A stretch of DNA of 64,000 nucleotides from Flavobacterium sp. IMCC34852 (GTDB lineage: Bacteria > Bacteroidota > Bacteroidia > Flavobacteriales > Flavobacteriaceae), in the NCBI RefSeq assembly GCF_030643905.1, contig NZ_CP121446.1, positions 2,232,001-2,296,000 of the forward strand, given 5' to 3'. Each line of letters opens with the position of its first letter. Position 1 is the first letter of the stretch. A program made the position numbers and the translations under genes. A model generated the notes under the pieces. It did not search any database, was not told where the DNA came from, and saw only the letters and a program-made list of their open reading frames with translations. Below are positions 1 through 7,870 of this stretch, in pieces.

Positions 1-63
1 TCAATCGTAATTGCTTCAGTAGTCGGTGCCGTAATTGCAGTAGTTAACGGAAAAATGAAATAA
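1..63 (+). CDS. C-terminal end of a small hydrophobic protein (partial)
   Basis: An open frame runs from base 1 to a TAA at 61-63, giving 20 residues that end in NGKMK. The visible part is one hydrophobic, Ala/Val/Ile/Gly-rich helix with a short basic tail. That is how small inner-membrane proteins of the GlsB/YeaQ stress-protein type end, but so little is visible that the family is only a guess. A strong hairpin terminator follows 27 bases later, which supports this being the real end of a gene. Confidence 0.4.
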   Translation, partial: SIVIASVVGAVIAVVNGKMK

Positions 64-90
64 TGTAAGTATTCAATTTTCATAGTGTAA

Positions 91-127
91 AAACGCCCGG
101 GATTTGTTTCTCGGGCGTTTTTTTTTT
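91..127 (+). terminator. Rho-independent terminator
   Basis: The arms AAACGCCCGGG and CTCGGGCGTTT close an 8-base loop and are followed by a run of T. It ends the transcript of the partial gene at the window start. Confidence 0.85.
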
Positions 128-280
128 AATAACCTCCACAGCGTGTGAATTATACAATTAAAAAAATAAATTCTGTAATGCAAAAGCTAATAAAAACGGC
201 CAACTTTGTTAAAATAAATTATAAAAAGAGTTTTGCATTAGAATTCAATAATAATTTAAAAAAACTTAAATTTTAAAATT

Positions 281-475
281 ATGAATCTTAAAAGAATTTT
301 TGGGGCGGTGCTCACCCTACTGGGAATTACAAGTCTGATATATGCTGCACAACTGTTTTTGAGTGAAGACGGAAGCACAAGAGATATTAAAGAGCTTATC
401 ATATATTCCGCATTAGGCTTACTCTTTTTTATTCCCGGCATAAACTTAATCAAAACCACCAAAGACGAATCTTAA
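281..475 (+). CDS. Small two-helix inner-membrane protein
   Basis: This 64-residue protein has two hydrophobic segments (about residues 5-27 and 39-57) joined by a short acidic loop (SEDGSTRD), and it ends in a charged tail. It resembles a small conserved membrane protein I have seen in many Flavobacterium genomes, whose function is not known to me. It lies 16 bases before another small envelope protein in the same direction, so the two are probably co-transcribed. No catalytic motif is visible. Confidence 0.65.
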   Translation: MNLKRIFGAVLTLLGITSLIYAAQLFLSEDGSTRDIKELIIYSALGLLFFIPGINLIKTTKDES

Positions 476-491
476 ATAACAATTAGAAATC

Positions 492-827
492 ATGAAAACA
501 ATCACAAAATTCAGAATGGCATTATTACTATGTGCCTTAGCGATTACTGCACCGGTATTATCAAATACCACAGAACCAACCAATACAATTACAGCAACCA
601 ATTCTCCAGCAAATGATGCAGAAGCCAAAGCAAAAGCAGAATTACTAATCAGACGTTTGGAAGAAATCAAGGCCATGGACAAATCCAATCTGACCAGAGT
701 AGAAAAAAGAGCGTTGCGAAAAGAAGTTAAAGAGATTAAATCAACCCTTAAAGCCAGCGGTCAAGGAGTATATCTTTCGGTTGGCGCCATTATTATCATT
801 ATTCTATTGTTGATTTTGCTTTTATAA
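492..827 (+). CDS. Small exported protein with C-terminal membrane anchor
   Basis: The protein has 111 residues. An N-terminal signal peptide (residues 1-24) is followed by a Thr/Asn/Ala-rich stretch. Next comes a strongly charged helical segment (about residues 43-88) and finally a very hydrophobic Ile/Leu helix that runs to the last residue. The layout suggests a periplasmic helical domain held in the membrane by its C-terminus. Similar proteins are common in Flavobacteria and are sometimes mislabelled seryl-tRNA synthetase because of the charged helix; no synthetase motif is present. Function unknown. Confidence 0.65.
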   Translation: MKTITKFRMALLLCALAITAPVLSNTTEPTNTITATNSPANDAEAKAKAELLIRRLEEIKAMDKSNLTRVEKRALRKEVKEIKSTLKASGQGVYLSVGAIIIIILLLILLL

Positions 828-934
828 AAATGAAAATTATGAAACATAAAATGGATATTCTATAACAGTTAAACAATTTAAATGATAGAAATTTGTATTG
901 ATATTAATCTACAAATTAATTTAAATACTTTATT

Positions 935-1702
935 ATGAAAAAGATCGTTTTAGCACTAACACTCATTGCAACAGCAATTACTTTTAACGCTTGTAGCAAT
1001 GACAATTCTTCCTCAGGAAGTTATGCTTACAAAGTTCGCATGACTGATGATCCGGGACCATTTAGCGAGGTAAATGTTGACATCCAAGCGGTTGAAGTAA
1101 AAGGAAGTAACGGACAAACCGTACTTTTAAATACCAATGCAGGAGTTTACAATCTTCTGGATTATGCCAATGGTGCTGATACGCTAATAGCAACCAGTAC
1201 TTTGACCGATTCAAGAGTCAATCAAATCCGATTAATATTAGGACCGAACAACACCGTAGTTGTTGATGGTCAAACTTATCCGCTCAGCACACCAAGTGCT
1301 GAACAATCAGGGTTGAAATTATTAATTAACCAAGATTTAGTAGCCGATATTGACAACAGCATTTTGATAGATTTTGACGCCAATGCCTCAGTAATCCAAA
1401 CCGGAAACGGCACGTACAAATTGAAACCGGTATTGAGAACAGTAGTAGCTGCAATATCCGGAAATATTACGGGTAGCATTGCTCCTGTAGGTACTTTGGC
1501 TTCTGTGAGTGCAACCTCTACCAACAGTTTAGTGGTGTATACCAGTACCGTTGATGCCGAAGGAAACTTCAGAATATCAGGTTTGCCTCCGGGAACCTAT
1601 ACCGTTATCATAACACCATTATCACCATTACTTCCGGTAACTCAAACAGATATAGTTGTTGAAGCCGGAGCAAGTACTAATATCGGAGTTATCAACTTTT
1701 AA
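935..1702 (+). CDS. DUF4382 lipoprotein with carboxypeptidase-regulatory-like domain
   Basis: This is a 255-residue lipoprotein: the signal peptide ends in a lipobox at NAC (Cys about residue 20), followed by a Ser/Asn-rich linker. Residues about 30-170 match the DUF4382 layout (YKVRMTDDPGPFSEVNVDI near the start, then a beta-rich region ending in LKPVLRTV). Residues about 172-255 form a carboxypeptidase-regulatory-like beta sandwich with the typical GNFRISGLPPGTYTV turn. Both domains are known from surface or periplasmic lipoproteins of Bacteroidetes; the substrate or partner is unknown. It is transcribed alone and followed by the hairpin-rich element at 1713-1859. Confidence 0.8.
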   Translation: MKKIVLALTLIATAITFNACSNDNSSSGSYAYKVRMTDDPGPFSEVNVDIQAVEVKGSNGQTVLLNTNAGVYNLLDYANGADTLIATSTLTDSRVNQIRLILGPNNTVVVDGQTYPLSTPSAEQSGLKLLINQDLVADIDNSILIDFDANASVIQTGNGTYKLKPVLRTVVAAISGNITGSIAPVGTLASVSATSTNSLVVYTSTVDAEGNFRISGLPPGTYTVIITPLSPLLPVTQTDIVVEAGASTNIGVINF

Positions 1703-1712
1703 AATTTAGTTC

Positions 1713-1859
1713 TTGAATGTTGAAAAGAGGTTGGTCAAATTAAGGGTTACTTATGAAATCATAAGGCTTGAAATATTGTCCTCAAGAATTAGTAATTGCC
1801 CAAATGATTTTATTTGAATTGGTTATACCTTGATGTGACAACCTCTTTTCATTGTTCAA
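1713..1859. other. Long imperfect inverted repeat enclosing several hairpins
   Basis: The outer arms at 1713-1733 and 1839-1859 match over 21 bases with 3 mismatches (core GAAAAGAGGTTG/CAACCTCTTTTC is exact). Pairing continues inward through TCAAATTAAGG (1735-1745) and CCTTGATGTGA (1828-1838). Inside the closing stem are smaller hairpins: CTTATG-AAAT-CATAAG (1750-1765), CTTGA/TCAAG (1767-1786) and CAAAT-GATTTT-ATTTG (1801-1816). The result would be a cloverleaf-like fold starting 10 bases after a stop codon. It could be a structured RNA, a 3' end processing element or a small non-coding mobile repeat; the sequence alone does not decide. Confidence 0.5.
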
Positions 1860-1912
1860 ACTTAGTGCTTTCTAAAACTGTTTGCACCCAAAAGCACCTG
1901 CTAATAAAACAA

Positions 1913-1943
1913 AACTACTTTTCCTCAAGAGTAGTTTTTTTTT
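1913..1943 (+). terminator. Rho-independent terminator
   Basis: The arms AACTACTTTT and AAGAGTAGTT (one G-T pair) close a short loop, followed by nine T. It separates the DUF4382/hairpin region from the next operon. Confidence 0.75.
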
Positions 1944-2006
1944 GTGGTATCAAACAGCACAAACTTTTGTAATAACTTTACCAAATCAAAACAACAATCT
2001 AAGCTT

Positions 2007-2624
2007 ATGCGGTTTGTCCTAATGTTATTACTGTTAATAATTGCTATGGGCTGCAAGAAAGAACCATTCAACACTGCTTGGACACAAGAACAGGCTCCCG
2101 AAATTTTCAAAGCCAAGTTCGAAACCACCAAAGGCGACTTTGAAATGGAAATCAAAAGAAGTTGGTCGCCTAAAGCGGCTGACAGATTATACCAACTGCT
2201 CAAACACGGTTATTATGACAATGCCATTTTTTACAGAGTAGTTCCCAATTTTGTAGCCCAATTTGGCAACACCGATTCAGAACAAATGAAACAATGGAAA
2301 TCGGTTACCATACCAGATGAAGCTGTAAAACATTCCAATACCCGTGGCACCTTAAGTTTTGCCCGAAGCGGAAAAGATACACGCGATTTGGAAATTTTCA
2401 TCAATTTGGAAGACAATACTTCTCTCGACACTCTTACCTTTGAAGGAGCAAAAGGTTTTACGCCCTTGGGAAAAGTAATCAAAGGCATGGAAGTAGTTGA
2501 CGATTTATACTCCGGCTACGGCGAAGAGCCGATGAGCAATCCTAATTTGTATAGAAACCGAGACCTTTTTTACCAAACCTATCCTAAATTGGATTTAATC
2601 AAAAAAGCCTACCTAATCGACTAA
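2007..2624 (+). CDS. Cyclophilin-type peptidyl-prolyl isomerase lipoprotein
   Basis: The protein has 205 residues from the ATG at 2007. An in-frame ATG at 1944 lies right behind the terminator and lacks a signal sequence, whereas the 2007 start gives a lipoprotein signal ending in IAMGC. Cyclophilin landmarks follow in order: FYRVVPNFVAQFGN (catalytic Arg and the substrate-binding Phe/Gln), RGTLSFARSG, and EIFINLEDN. It should catalyse cis-trans isomerisation of prolyl bonds in the periplasm, attached to a membrane by its lipid. It is followed after 13 bases by a DUF1801 gene. Confidence 0.85.
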   Translation: MRFVLMLLLLIIAMGCKKEPFNTAWTQEQAPEIFKAKFETTKGDFEMEIKRSWSPKAADRLYQLLKHGYYDNAIFYRVVPNFVAQFGNTDSEQMKQWKSVTIPDEAVKHSNTRGTLSFARSGKDTRDLEIFINLEDNTSLDTLTFEGAKGFTPLGKVIKGMEVVDDLYSGYGEEPMSNPNLYRNRDLFYQTYPKLDLIKKAYLID

Positions 2625-2637
2625 AACACGTTTTATC

Positions 2638-3063
2638 ATGGCAGAAAAAAAATCAAAACTCGTTGAAATCAAAACCAAACCTACCGTGGCCAGCGTAACT
2701 GATTTTATCAATGCGGTTCCCGATGAACAAAAGCGCAAGGACAGTTTTGTACTTTTAGAAATGATGAAAGCCGCCAGCGGTGAAGAACCGGTCTTGTGGA
2801 GCAATTCTATCATTGGGTTTGGCAACAAGCGCTACAAAAGTCCAACAACCGGAAGAGAGGTCGATTGGCTACTCATAGGATTTTCACCTCGTAAAGCCAA
2901 TTTATCTTTGTATATCAGCATTGGCATAAAAGAACATACAGCCGCTCTAAAAAAACTGGGCAAACATAAAACCGGTGTAGGTTGTTTATATATCAATAAG
3001 CTAGAAGACATTGACCTTAAAGTACTCGAAGGAATGATAGCCAATTCGTTGAAGCAAAAATAA
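2638..3063 (+). CDS. DUF1801 (YdhG-like) protein
   Basis: This is a 141-residue soluble protein. A helical N-terminus (VASVTDFINAVPDEQKRKDS) leads into the DUF1801 core, with LLIGFSPRKANLSLYI in the middle and CLYINKLEDIDLKVLEGMI near the end. The fold is iron-chaperone/frataxin-like in known members, but no biochemical role is established for this branch. It sits between the cyclophilin gene and a DUF4256 gene with gaps of 13 and 6 bases, so the three probably share a transcript. Confidence 0.8.
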   Translation: MAEKKSKLVEIKTKPTVASVTDFINAVPDEQKRKDSFVLLEMMKAASGEEPVLWSNSIIGFGNKRYKSPTTGREVDWLLIGFSPRKANLSLYISIGIKEHTAALKKLGKHKTGVGCLYINKLEDIDLKVLEGMIANSLKQK

Positions 3064-3069
3064 AATCCA

Positions 3070-3639
3070 ATGAAAACAGGTAACGAATACAAATTATCAA
3101 CAGAGGAAAAAGAGACATTACTCAATACCTTAAAAACCCGTTTTGAGAAAAACAAAAACCGCCATGCGGGATTAGATTGGACAACAGTGCAAACCAAACT
3201 ATTGGAACAACCCCAAAAACTTTGGTCACTAAATGAAATGGAAAATACCGGTGGCGAACCCGACGTGGTTGGCTATGACAAAGAAACCCAAGAATTCCTT
3301 TTTGTTGACTGCTCGACAGAAAGTCCAAAAGGCCGTCGAAGCACTTGTTATGACCGAGAAGCACAAGTCAATCGAAAAGATTTCCCACCAAAGCACAACG
3401 CTCAAGATATGGCTACCGCTATGGGCATAAGCCTTTTAACCGAAGAACAATACCGCAATTTACAACAATTGGGAAACTTTGACTCCAAAACTTCCAGTTG
3501 GATACAAACTCCCGAAGCCATCAGGAAATTAGGCGGAGCGATCTTTGCTGATTTCAGATACAATCACATTTTTATATACCACAATGGTGCTCAGTCTTAC
3601 TACGCTGCTCGCGGGTTTCGAGGTCTTTTGAAAGTGTAG
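3070..3639 (+). CDS. DUF4256 protein
   Basis: The 189-residue protein matches the DUF4256 family along its whole length: LDWTTVQTKLLEQPQKLWSL, then GGEPDVVGYDKETQEFLFVD, CYDREAQVNRK, and a C-terminal segment where a Tyr/His-rich sheet ends in AARGFRG. No signal peptide is visible, so it should be cytosolic. Members are often neighbours of DUF1801 or VOC proteins. No reaction is known to me. Conserved acidic, Cys and His residues hint at an enzyme, but that is only inference. Confidence 0.8.
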   Translation: MKTGNEYKLSTEEKETLLNTLKTRFEKNKNRHAGLDWTTVQTKLLEQPQKLWSLNEMENTGGEPDVVGYDKETQEFLFVDCSTESPKGRRSTCYDREAQVNRKDFPPKHNAQDMATAMGISLLTEEQYRNLQQLGNFDSKTSSWIQTPEAIRKLGGAIFADFRYNHIFIYHNGAQSYYAARGFRGLLKV

Positions 3640-3751
3640 TCATTAGAGAAAGAATCCTACCACAACATCGTTGAAGCAATAAGTTTCTTCTAAAATCATC
3701 TTCTAAGTTTATCCAGCAAATTGTTAAAATGTAATTTTTTTTAATAATTAG

Positions 3752-3782
3752 TATGCGTGCATAATATTTTTTATTATCTTTG
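3752..3782 (+). promoter_or_regulatory. Promoter and candidate MarR operator
   Basis: TATCTTTG at 3775-3782 fits the Bacteroidetes -7 element, 25 bases before the MarR start codon. Just upstream, TATGC-GT-GCATA (3752-3763) is an inverted repeat lying where a bound repressor would block RNA polymerase. I infer that it is the autoregulatory operator of the adjacent MarR protein. Confidence 0.5.
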
Positions 3783-3807
3783 AAATCGTTATAGTAAATT
3801 TTTAGGT

Positions 3808-4239
3808 ATGAAAGATAAAACTATAGATTATATTCTTCGTGCAACTTGGCAAGCAGTTGCCCGCATGTACAATGAAGAAGCCTCGAAGTTTGAAGGCTCA
3901 ATGGCCATAGGTTTTGCACTACTGAGTATCGATAAAGAAGAAGGAACTCCTTCCACCTTTATCAGTTCACGTATGGGAATGGAAGCTACCAGTTTAACCA
4001 GAACATTAAAAACCTTAGAAGATAAAGGACTAATCATCCGAAAAAAAAATCCTGAAGACGGTCGAGGTGTACTCATCTATCTGACTGATTTAGGTAAACA
4101 AATGAGAGAGCAATCCAAAATCACGGTATTAAAGTTCAATGAAGTAGTAAAGCAAAATGTTTCCGAGGAAAAGCTCCAACACTTTATGGAAGTTGCTGAA
4201 ACGATTAATGATTTGATTTCGGAGAAAAAAGTATTCTAA
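3808..4239 (+). CDS. MarR-family transcriptional regulator of the fad operon
   Basis: This 143-residue winged-helix protein has the MarR pattern: a helical N-terminus, the recognition region GMEATSLTRTLKTLEDKGLI (about residues 52-72), then the wing RKKNPEDGRGVLIYLTDLGK. It is the first gene of the beta-oxidation cluster and lies 31 bases before fadN, so it probably controls these genes in response to an acyl-CoA or fatty acid. In Bacillus the equivalent operon is controlled by the unrelated TetR-type FadR. The ligand here is inferred from context only. Confidence 0.85.
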   Translation: MKDKTIDYILRATWQAVARMYNEEASKFEGSMAIGFALLSIDKEEGTPSTFISSRMGMEATSLTRTLKTLEDKGLIIRKKNPEDGRGVLIYLTDLGKQMREQSKITVLKFNEVVKQNVSEEKLQHFMEVAETINDLISEKKVF

Positions 4240-4270
4240 AAACAAACAACAAACTATAAACAGTTTTAAA

Positions 4271-6661
4271 ATGAAACGAATAATCAAAAAAGTGGCTGTC
4301 GTTGGTTCAGGAATCATGGGTTCCGGAATTGCTTGCCATTTTGCTAACATTGGGGTTGAGGTTTTGCTTTTGGACATTGTGCCAAATGCTTTAACCGAAG
4401 CCGAAGAAAAGAAAGGATTGACGCTTGAGAGTAAAGTGGTTCGCAACCGATTGGTAAATGATCATTTAGCCAATGCCTTGAAATCGAACCCATCGCCTAT
4501 TTACAGTCAGAAGTTTGCTTCCCGAATCACGACCGGTAACACTACCGATGACATGGCTAAGATTGCCAACTATGATTGGATTATCGAAGTAGTAGTGGAA
4601 CGTTTAGACATCAAGAAATTAGTATTCGAGCAAATAGACCAATACAGAAAACCGGGAACTTTAGTTACTTCAAACACTTCGGGTATTCCAATTAAGTTTA
4701 TGAGCGAAGGCCGAAGCGAAGATTTCCAAGCACATTTTTGCGGAACACATTTCTTCAATCCGGCAAGATATTTAAAGTTATTCGAAATCATTCCGGGACC
4801 AAAAACTTCCAACGAAGTGCTAGACTTCTTGTTTGACTATGGCTCTAAATATTTAGGAAAAACTTCGGTTGTAGCCAAAGATACTCCGGCATTCATTGGA
4901 AATCGTATCGGTATTTTTGGAATTCAAAGTTTATTCCATTTGGTCAAAGAAATGGACTTAACCATAGAAGAAGTTGATAAATTAACCGGTCCGGTTATTG
5001 GTCGGCCAAAATCGGCTACTTTCCGTACCGTTGATGTCGTTGGTTTAGATACTTTGGTACACGTAGCCAACGGAATCTATGAAAATTGTCCAAACGACGA
5101 AGCACACGACTTATTCAAATTGCCTGATTTCATCAACAAGATGATGGAAAATAAATGGCTCGGTAGTAAAACCGGACAAGGATTCTACAAAAAAGAAGGC
5201 AAAGAAATTCTGTCACTCGATTTAAATACTTTAGAATACAGAGCAGCAAAAAAAGCCGCTTTCGGTACTTTAGAATTGACTAAAACCATCGACAAACCAA
5301 TAGACCGATTCAAGGTTTTAGTCAAAGGTAAAGACAAAGCCGGTGAATTCTACAGAAAGAATTTCTCAGCCATGTTTGCTTATGTCTCTAACCGTGTTCC
5401 AGAAATCACAGATGATTTCTACAAAATAGACGACGCCATGAAAGCCGGATTCGGTTGGGAAAACGGACCATTCGAAATCTGGGACGCTATTGGAGTTCAA
5501 AAAGGAATTGAACTCATGGAAGCCGAAGGGTTAAAACCGGCTGCTTGGGTTGGTGAAATGTTGGCTTCAGGCAGTACAAGTTTTTATACAGTGAAAGAAG
5601 GCGCGACTTATTATTACAATAGCCAAACCAAATCACAAACCAAAGTTCCGGGTCAAGACAGTTTCATTATTCTAAACAACATTCGCGAAAGCAAGAAGGT
5701 TTGGAGCAACAGTGGTGCTGTAATTCATGATTTAGGTGATGGTATCTTAAACCTTGAATTTCAGTCGAAAATGAACACCATCGGCGGTGATGTTTTAGTC
5801 GGAATCAACAAAGCCATCGACCTTGCTGAAAAGCAATACAACGGATTGGTCATTGGAAATCAAGGTGCCAATTTCTCTGTGGGTGCCAATATCGGAATGA
5901 TCTTCATGATGGCGGTTGAACAAGAATATGACGAACTCAACATGGCCATCAAAATGTTCCAAGACACCATGATGCGTTGTCGCTACTCGGCTATTCCGGT
6001 TATAGTTGCGCCACATGGCATGACATTGGGCGGTGGTTGCGAAATGACCATGCATGCTGATAAAGTAGTGGCCGCAGCTGAAACCTATATTGGTTTAGTA
6101 GAATTCGGTGTCGGCGTGATTCCCGGCGGTGGTGGTTCAAAAGAAATGACGTTACGCGCTTCCGACCTCTTCCGAAAAAACGATGTAGAGTTGAATACTT
6201 TGCAGGAATATTTCCTAACCGTTGCGATGGCCAAAGTAGCCACATCGGCTTACGAAGCGTTTGATATGGGTGTTTTGCAAAAAGGAAAAGACATCGTAGT
6301 GGTCAATAAAGACCGTCAAATAGCCGAAGCCAAGAAACACGCTTTGCTAATGGCCGAAGCCGGTTACACCCAACCTATCCCAAGAAAAGATGTAAAAGTT
6401 CTTGGTAAGCAAGCCTTAGGAATGTTCTTAGTGGGAACCGACCAAATGGTAGCCGGAAAATACATTTCGGAACACGATCAAAAAATTGCTAATAAATTGG
6501 CTTACGTAATGGCTGGTGGTGATTTATCGGAACCAACTTTAGTCTCTGAACAATACTTGTTAGACATTGAACGAGAAGCATTTTTATCGCTTTGCACCGA
6601 AAGAAAAACATTGGAGCGTATCCAATTCATGTTAACCAAAGGAAAACCTTTAAGAAACTAA
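4271..6661 (+). CDS. fadN: 3-hydroxyacyl-CoA dehydrogenase / enoyl-CoA hydratase
   Basis: This 796-residue bifunctional enzyme carries out the hydration and NAD-dependent oxidation steps of fatty-acid beta-oxidation. The NAD-binding Rossmann motif GSGIMGSG is at residues 12-19. The dehydrogenase catalytic His is in THFFNPARY (His about 160), and two dehydrogenase C-terminal domains follow (about residues 200-460). The enoyl-CoA hydratase domain is at the C-terminal side (about 490-700) with GGGCEMTMHAD and VEFGVGVIPGGGG. Dehydrogenase first and hydratase second is the FadN order, the reverse of E. coli FadB. The downstream thiolase starts 4 bases after its stop. Confidence 0.9.
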   Translation: MKRIIKKVAVVGSGIMGSGIACHFANIGVEVLLLDIVPNALTEAEEKKGLTLESKVVRNRLVNDHLANALKSNPSPIYSQKFASRITTGNTTDDMAKIANYDWIIEVVVERLDIKKLVFEQIDQYRKPGTLVTSNTSGIPIKFMSEGRSEDFQAHFCGTHFFNPARYLKLFEIIPGPKTSNEVLDFLFDYGSKYLGKTSVVAKDTPAFIGNRIGIFGIQSLFHLVKEMDLTIEEVDKLTGPVIGRPKSATFRTVDVVGLDTLVHVANGIYENCPNDEAHDLFKLPDFINKMMENKWLGSKTGQGFYKKEGKEILSLDLNTLEYRAAKKAAFGTLELTKTIDKPIDRFKVLVKGKDKAGEFYRKNFSAMFAYVSNRVPEITDDFYKIDDAMKAGFGWENGPFEIWDAIGVQKGIELMEAEGLKPAAWVGEMLASGSTSFYTVKEGATYYYNSQTKSQTKVPGQDSFIILNNIRESKKVWSNSGAVIHDLGDGILNLEFQSKMNTIGGDVLVGINKAIDLAEKQYNGLVIGNQGANFSVGANIGMIFMMAVEQEYDELNMAIKMFQDTMMRCRYSAIPVIVAPHGMTLGGGCEMTMHADKVVAAAETYIGLVEFGVGVIPGGGGSKEMTLRASDLFRKNDVELNTLQEYFLTVAMAKVATSAYEAFDMGVLQKGKDIVVVNKDRQIAEAKKHALLMAEAGYTQPIPRKDVKVLGKQALGMFLVGTDQMVAGKYISEHDQKIANKLAYVMAGGDLSEPTLVSEQYLLDIEREAFLSLCTERKTLERIQFMLTKGKPLRN

Positions 6662-6665
6662 TCAA

Positions 6666-7847
6666 ATGAAAACAGCCTATATAGTAAAAGCATACAGAAC
6701 CGCGGTAGGTAAAGCCCCAAAGGGAGTTTTCCGTTTCAAAAGACCGGATGAATTAGCCGCAGAAACCATTCAGTACATGATGAATGAACTGCCTGATTTC
6801 GATAAATCCAGAATAGACGACGTCATGGTGGGTAACGCTATGCCTGAAGCTGAACAGGGATTAAACGTAGCCCGCTTGATTTCATTAATGGGATTAAAAG
6901 TGACCGATGTTCCCGGTGTAACCGTGAACCGTTATTGCGCTTCCGGACTGGAAACCATCGCGATGGCAACTTCCAAAATCCAAAGCGGAATGGCGGATTG
7001 CATCATCGCAGGCGGTGCCGAAAGCATGTCTTTCATTCCGATGGGCGGCTACAAACCAACACCGGATTACAGTGTTGCAGCCGAAGGTCACGAAGATTAC
7101 TATTGGGGAATGGGTTTAACGGCAGAAGCTGTAGCCAAACAATTCAATGTGTCGCGTGAAGACCAAGATGAGTTCGCCCTAAATTCGCACTTAAAAGCCA
7201 TCAAAGCACAAGCCGAAGGCAAATTCGACAAACAAATTGTGCCTATTACTATCGAACAAACGTTCATCAATGAAAATGGTAAAAAAGAAACCAAATCATA
7301 CACTGTAACCAAAGACGAAGGACCAAGAGCCGATACCAATGCTGCAGCTTTAGGTAAGTTGCGCCCGGTATTCGCTGCTGATGGAAGTGTAACCGCCGGT
7401 AACTCTTCTCAAATGAGTGATGGTGCTGCTTTTGTCTTAATCATGAGCGAAGAAATGGTTAAAGAACTAAACCTTACTCCTATTGCCCGAATGGTAAGTT
7501 ATGCCGCAGCCGGTGTTGAACCTAGAATCATGGGTATCGGTCCGGTTAAAGCCATTCCAAAAGCCTTGAAACAAGCTGGCTTGACTTTAAATGATATCAA
7601 TTTAATCGAATTAAACGAGGCTTTTGCTTCTCAAGCTTTAGCGGTTACAAGAGAATTAGGCATCAATCCAGATATCGTAAACGTCAATGGTGGCGCCATT
7701 GCTTTAGGTCATCCGCTTGGTTGTACCGGTGCCAAACTTTCTGTACAATTATTTGACGAAATGAAACGCCGAGGTGACAAGTATGGAATCGTATCAATGT
7801 GTGTCGGAACCGGACAAGGTGCAGCGGGTATTTATGAAATATTATAA
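6666..7847 (+). CDS. fadA: Acetyl-CoA acyltransferase (3-ketoacyl-CoA thiolase)
   Basis: This 393-residue thiolase has the usual family length. The nucleophile is Cys91 in [10 protein letters not shown]. The GHP loop ([15 protein letters not shown]) and the second catalytic Cys in [10 protein letters not shown] lie near the C-terminus. It cleaves 3-ketoacyl-CoA with CoA to give acetyl-CoA and a shortened acyl-CoA. It sits between fadN and fadE (gaps of 4 and 23 bases), matching the Bacillus fadN-fadA-fadE order, so a single operon is likely. Confidence 0.92.
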   Translation: MKTAYIVKAYRTAVGKAPKGVFRFKRPDELAAETIQYMMNELPDFDKSRIDDVMVGNAMPEAEQGLNVARLISLMGLKVTDVPGVTVNRYCASGLETIAMATSKIQSGMADCIIAGGAESMSFIPMGGYKPTPDYSVAAEGHEDYYWGMGLTAEAVAKQFNVSREDQDEFALNSHLKAIKAQAEGKFDKQIVPITIEQTFINENGKKETKSYTVTKDEGPRADTNAAALGKLRPVFAADGSVTAGNSSQMSDGAAFVLIMSEEMVKELNLTPIARMVSYAAAGVEPRIMGIGPVKAIPKALKQAGLTLNDINLIELNEAFASQALAVTRELGINPDIVNVNGGAIALGHPLGCTGAKLSVQLFDEMKRRGDKYGIVSMCVGTGQGAAGIYEIL

Positions 7848-7870
7848 TCAACAAACTAAAAAATAATAAA

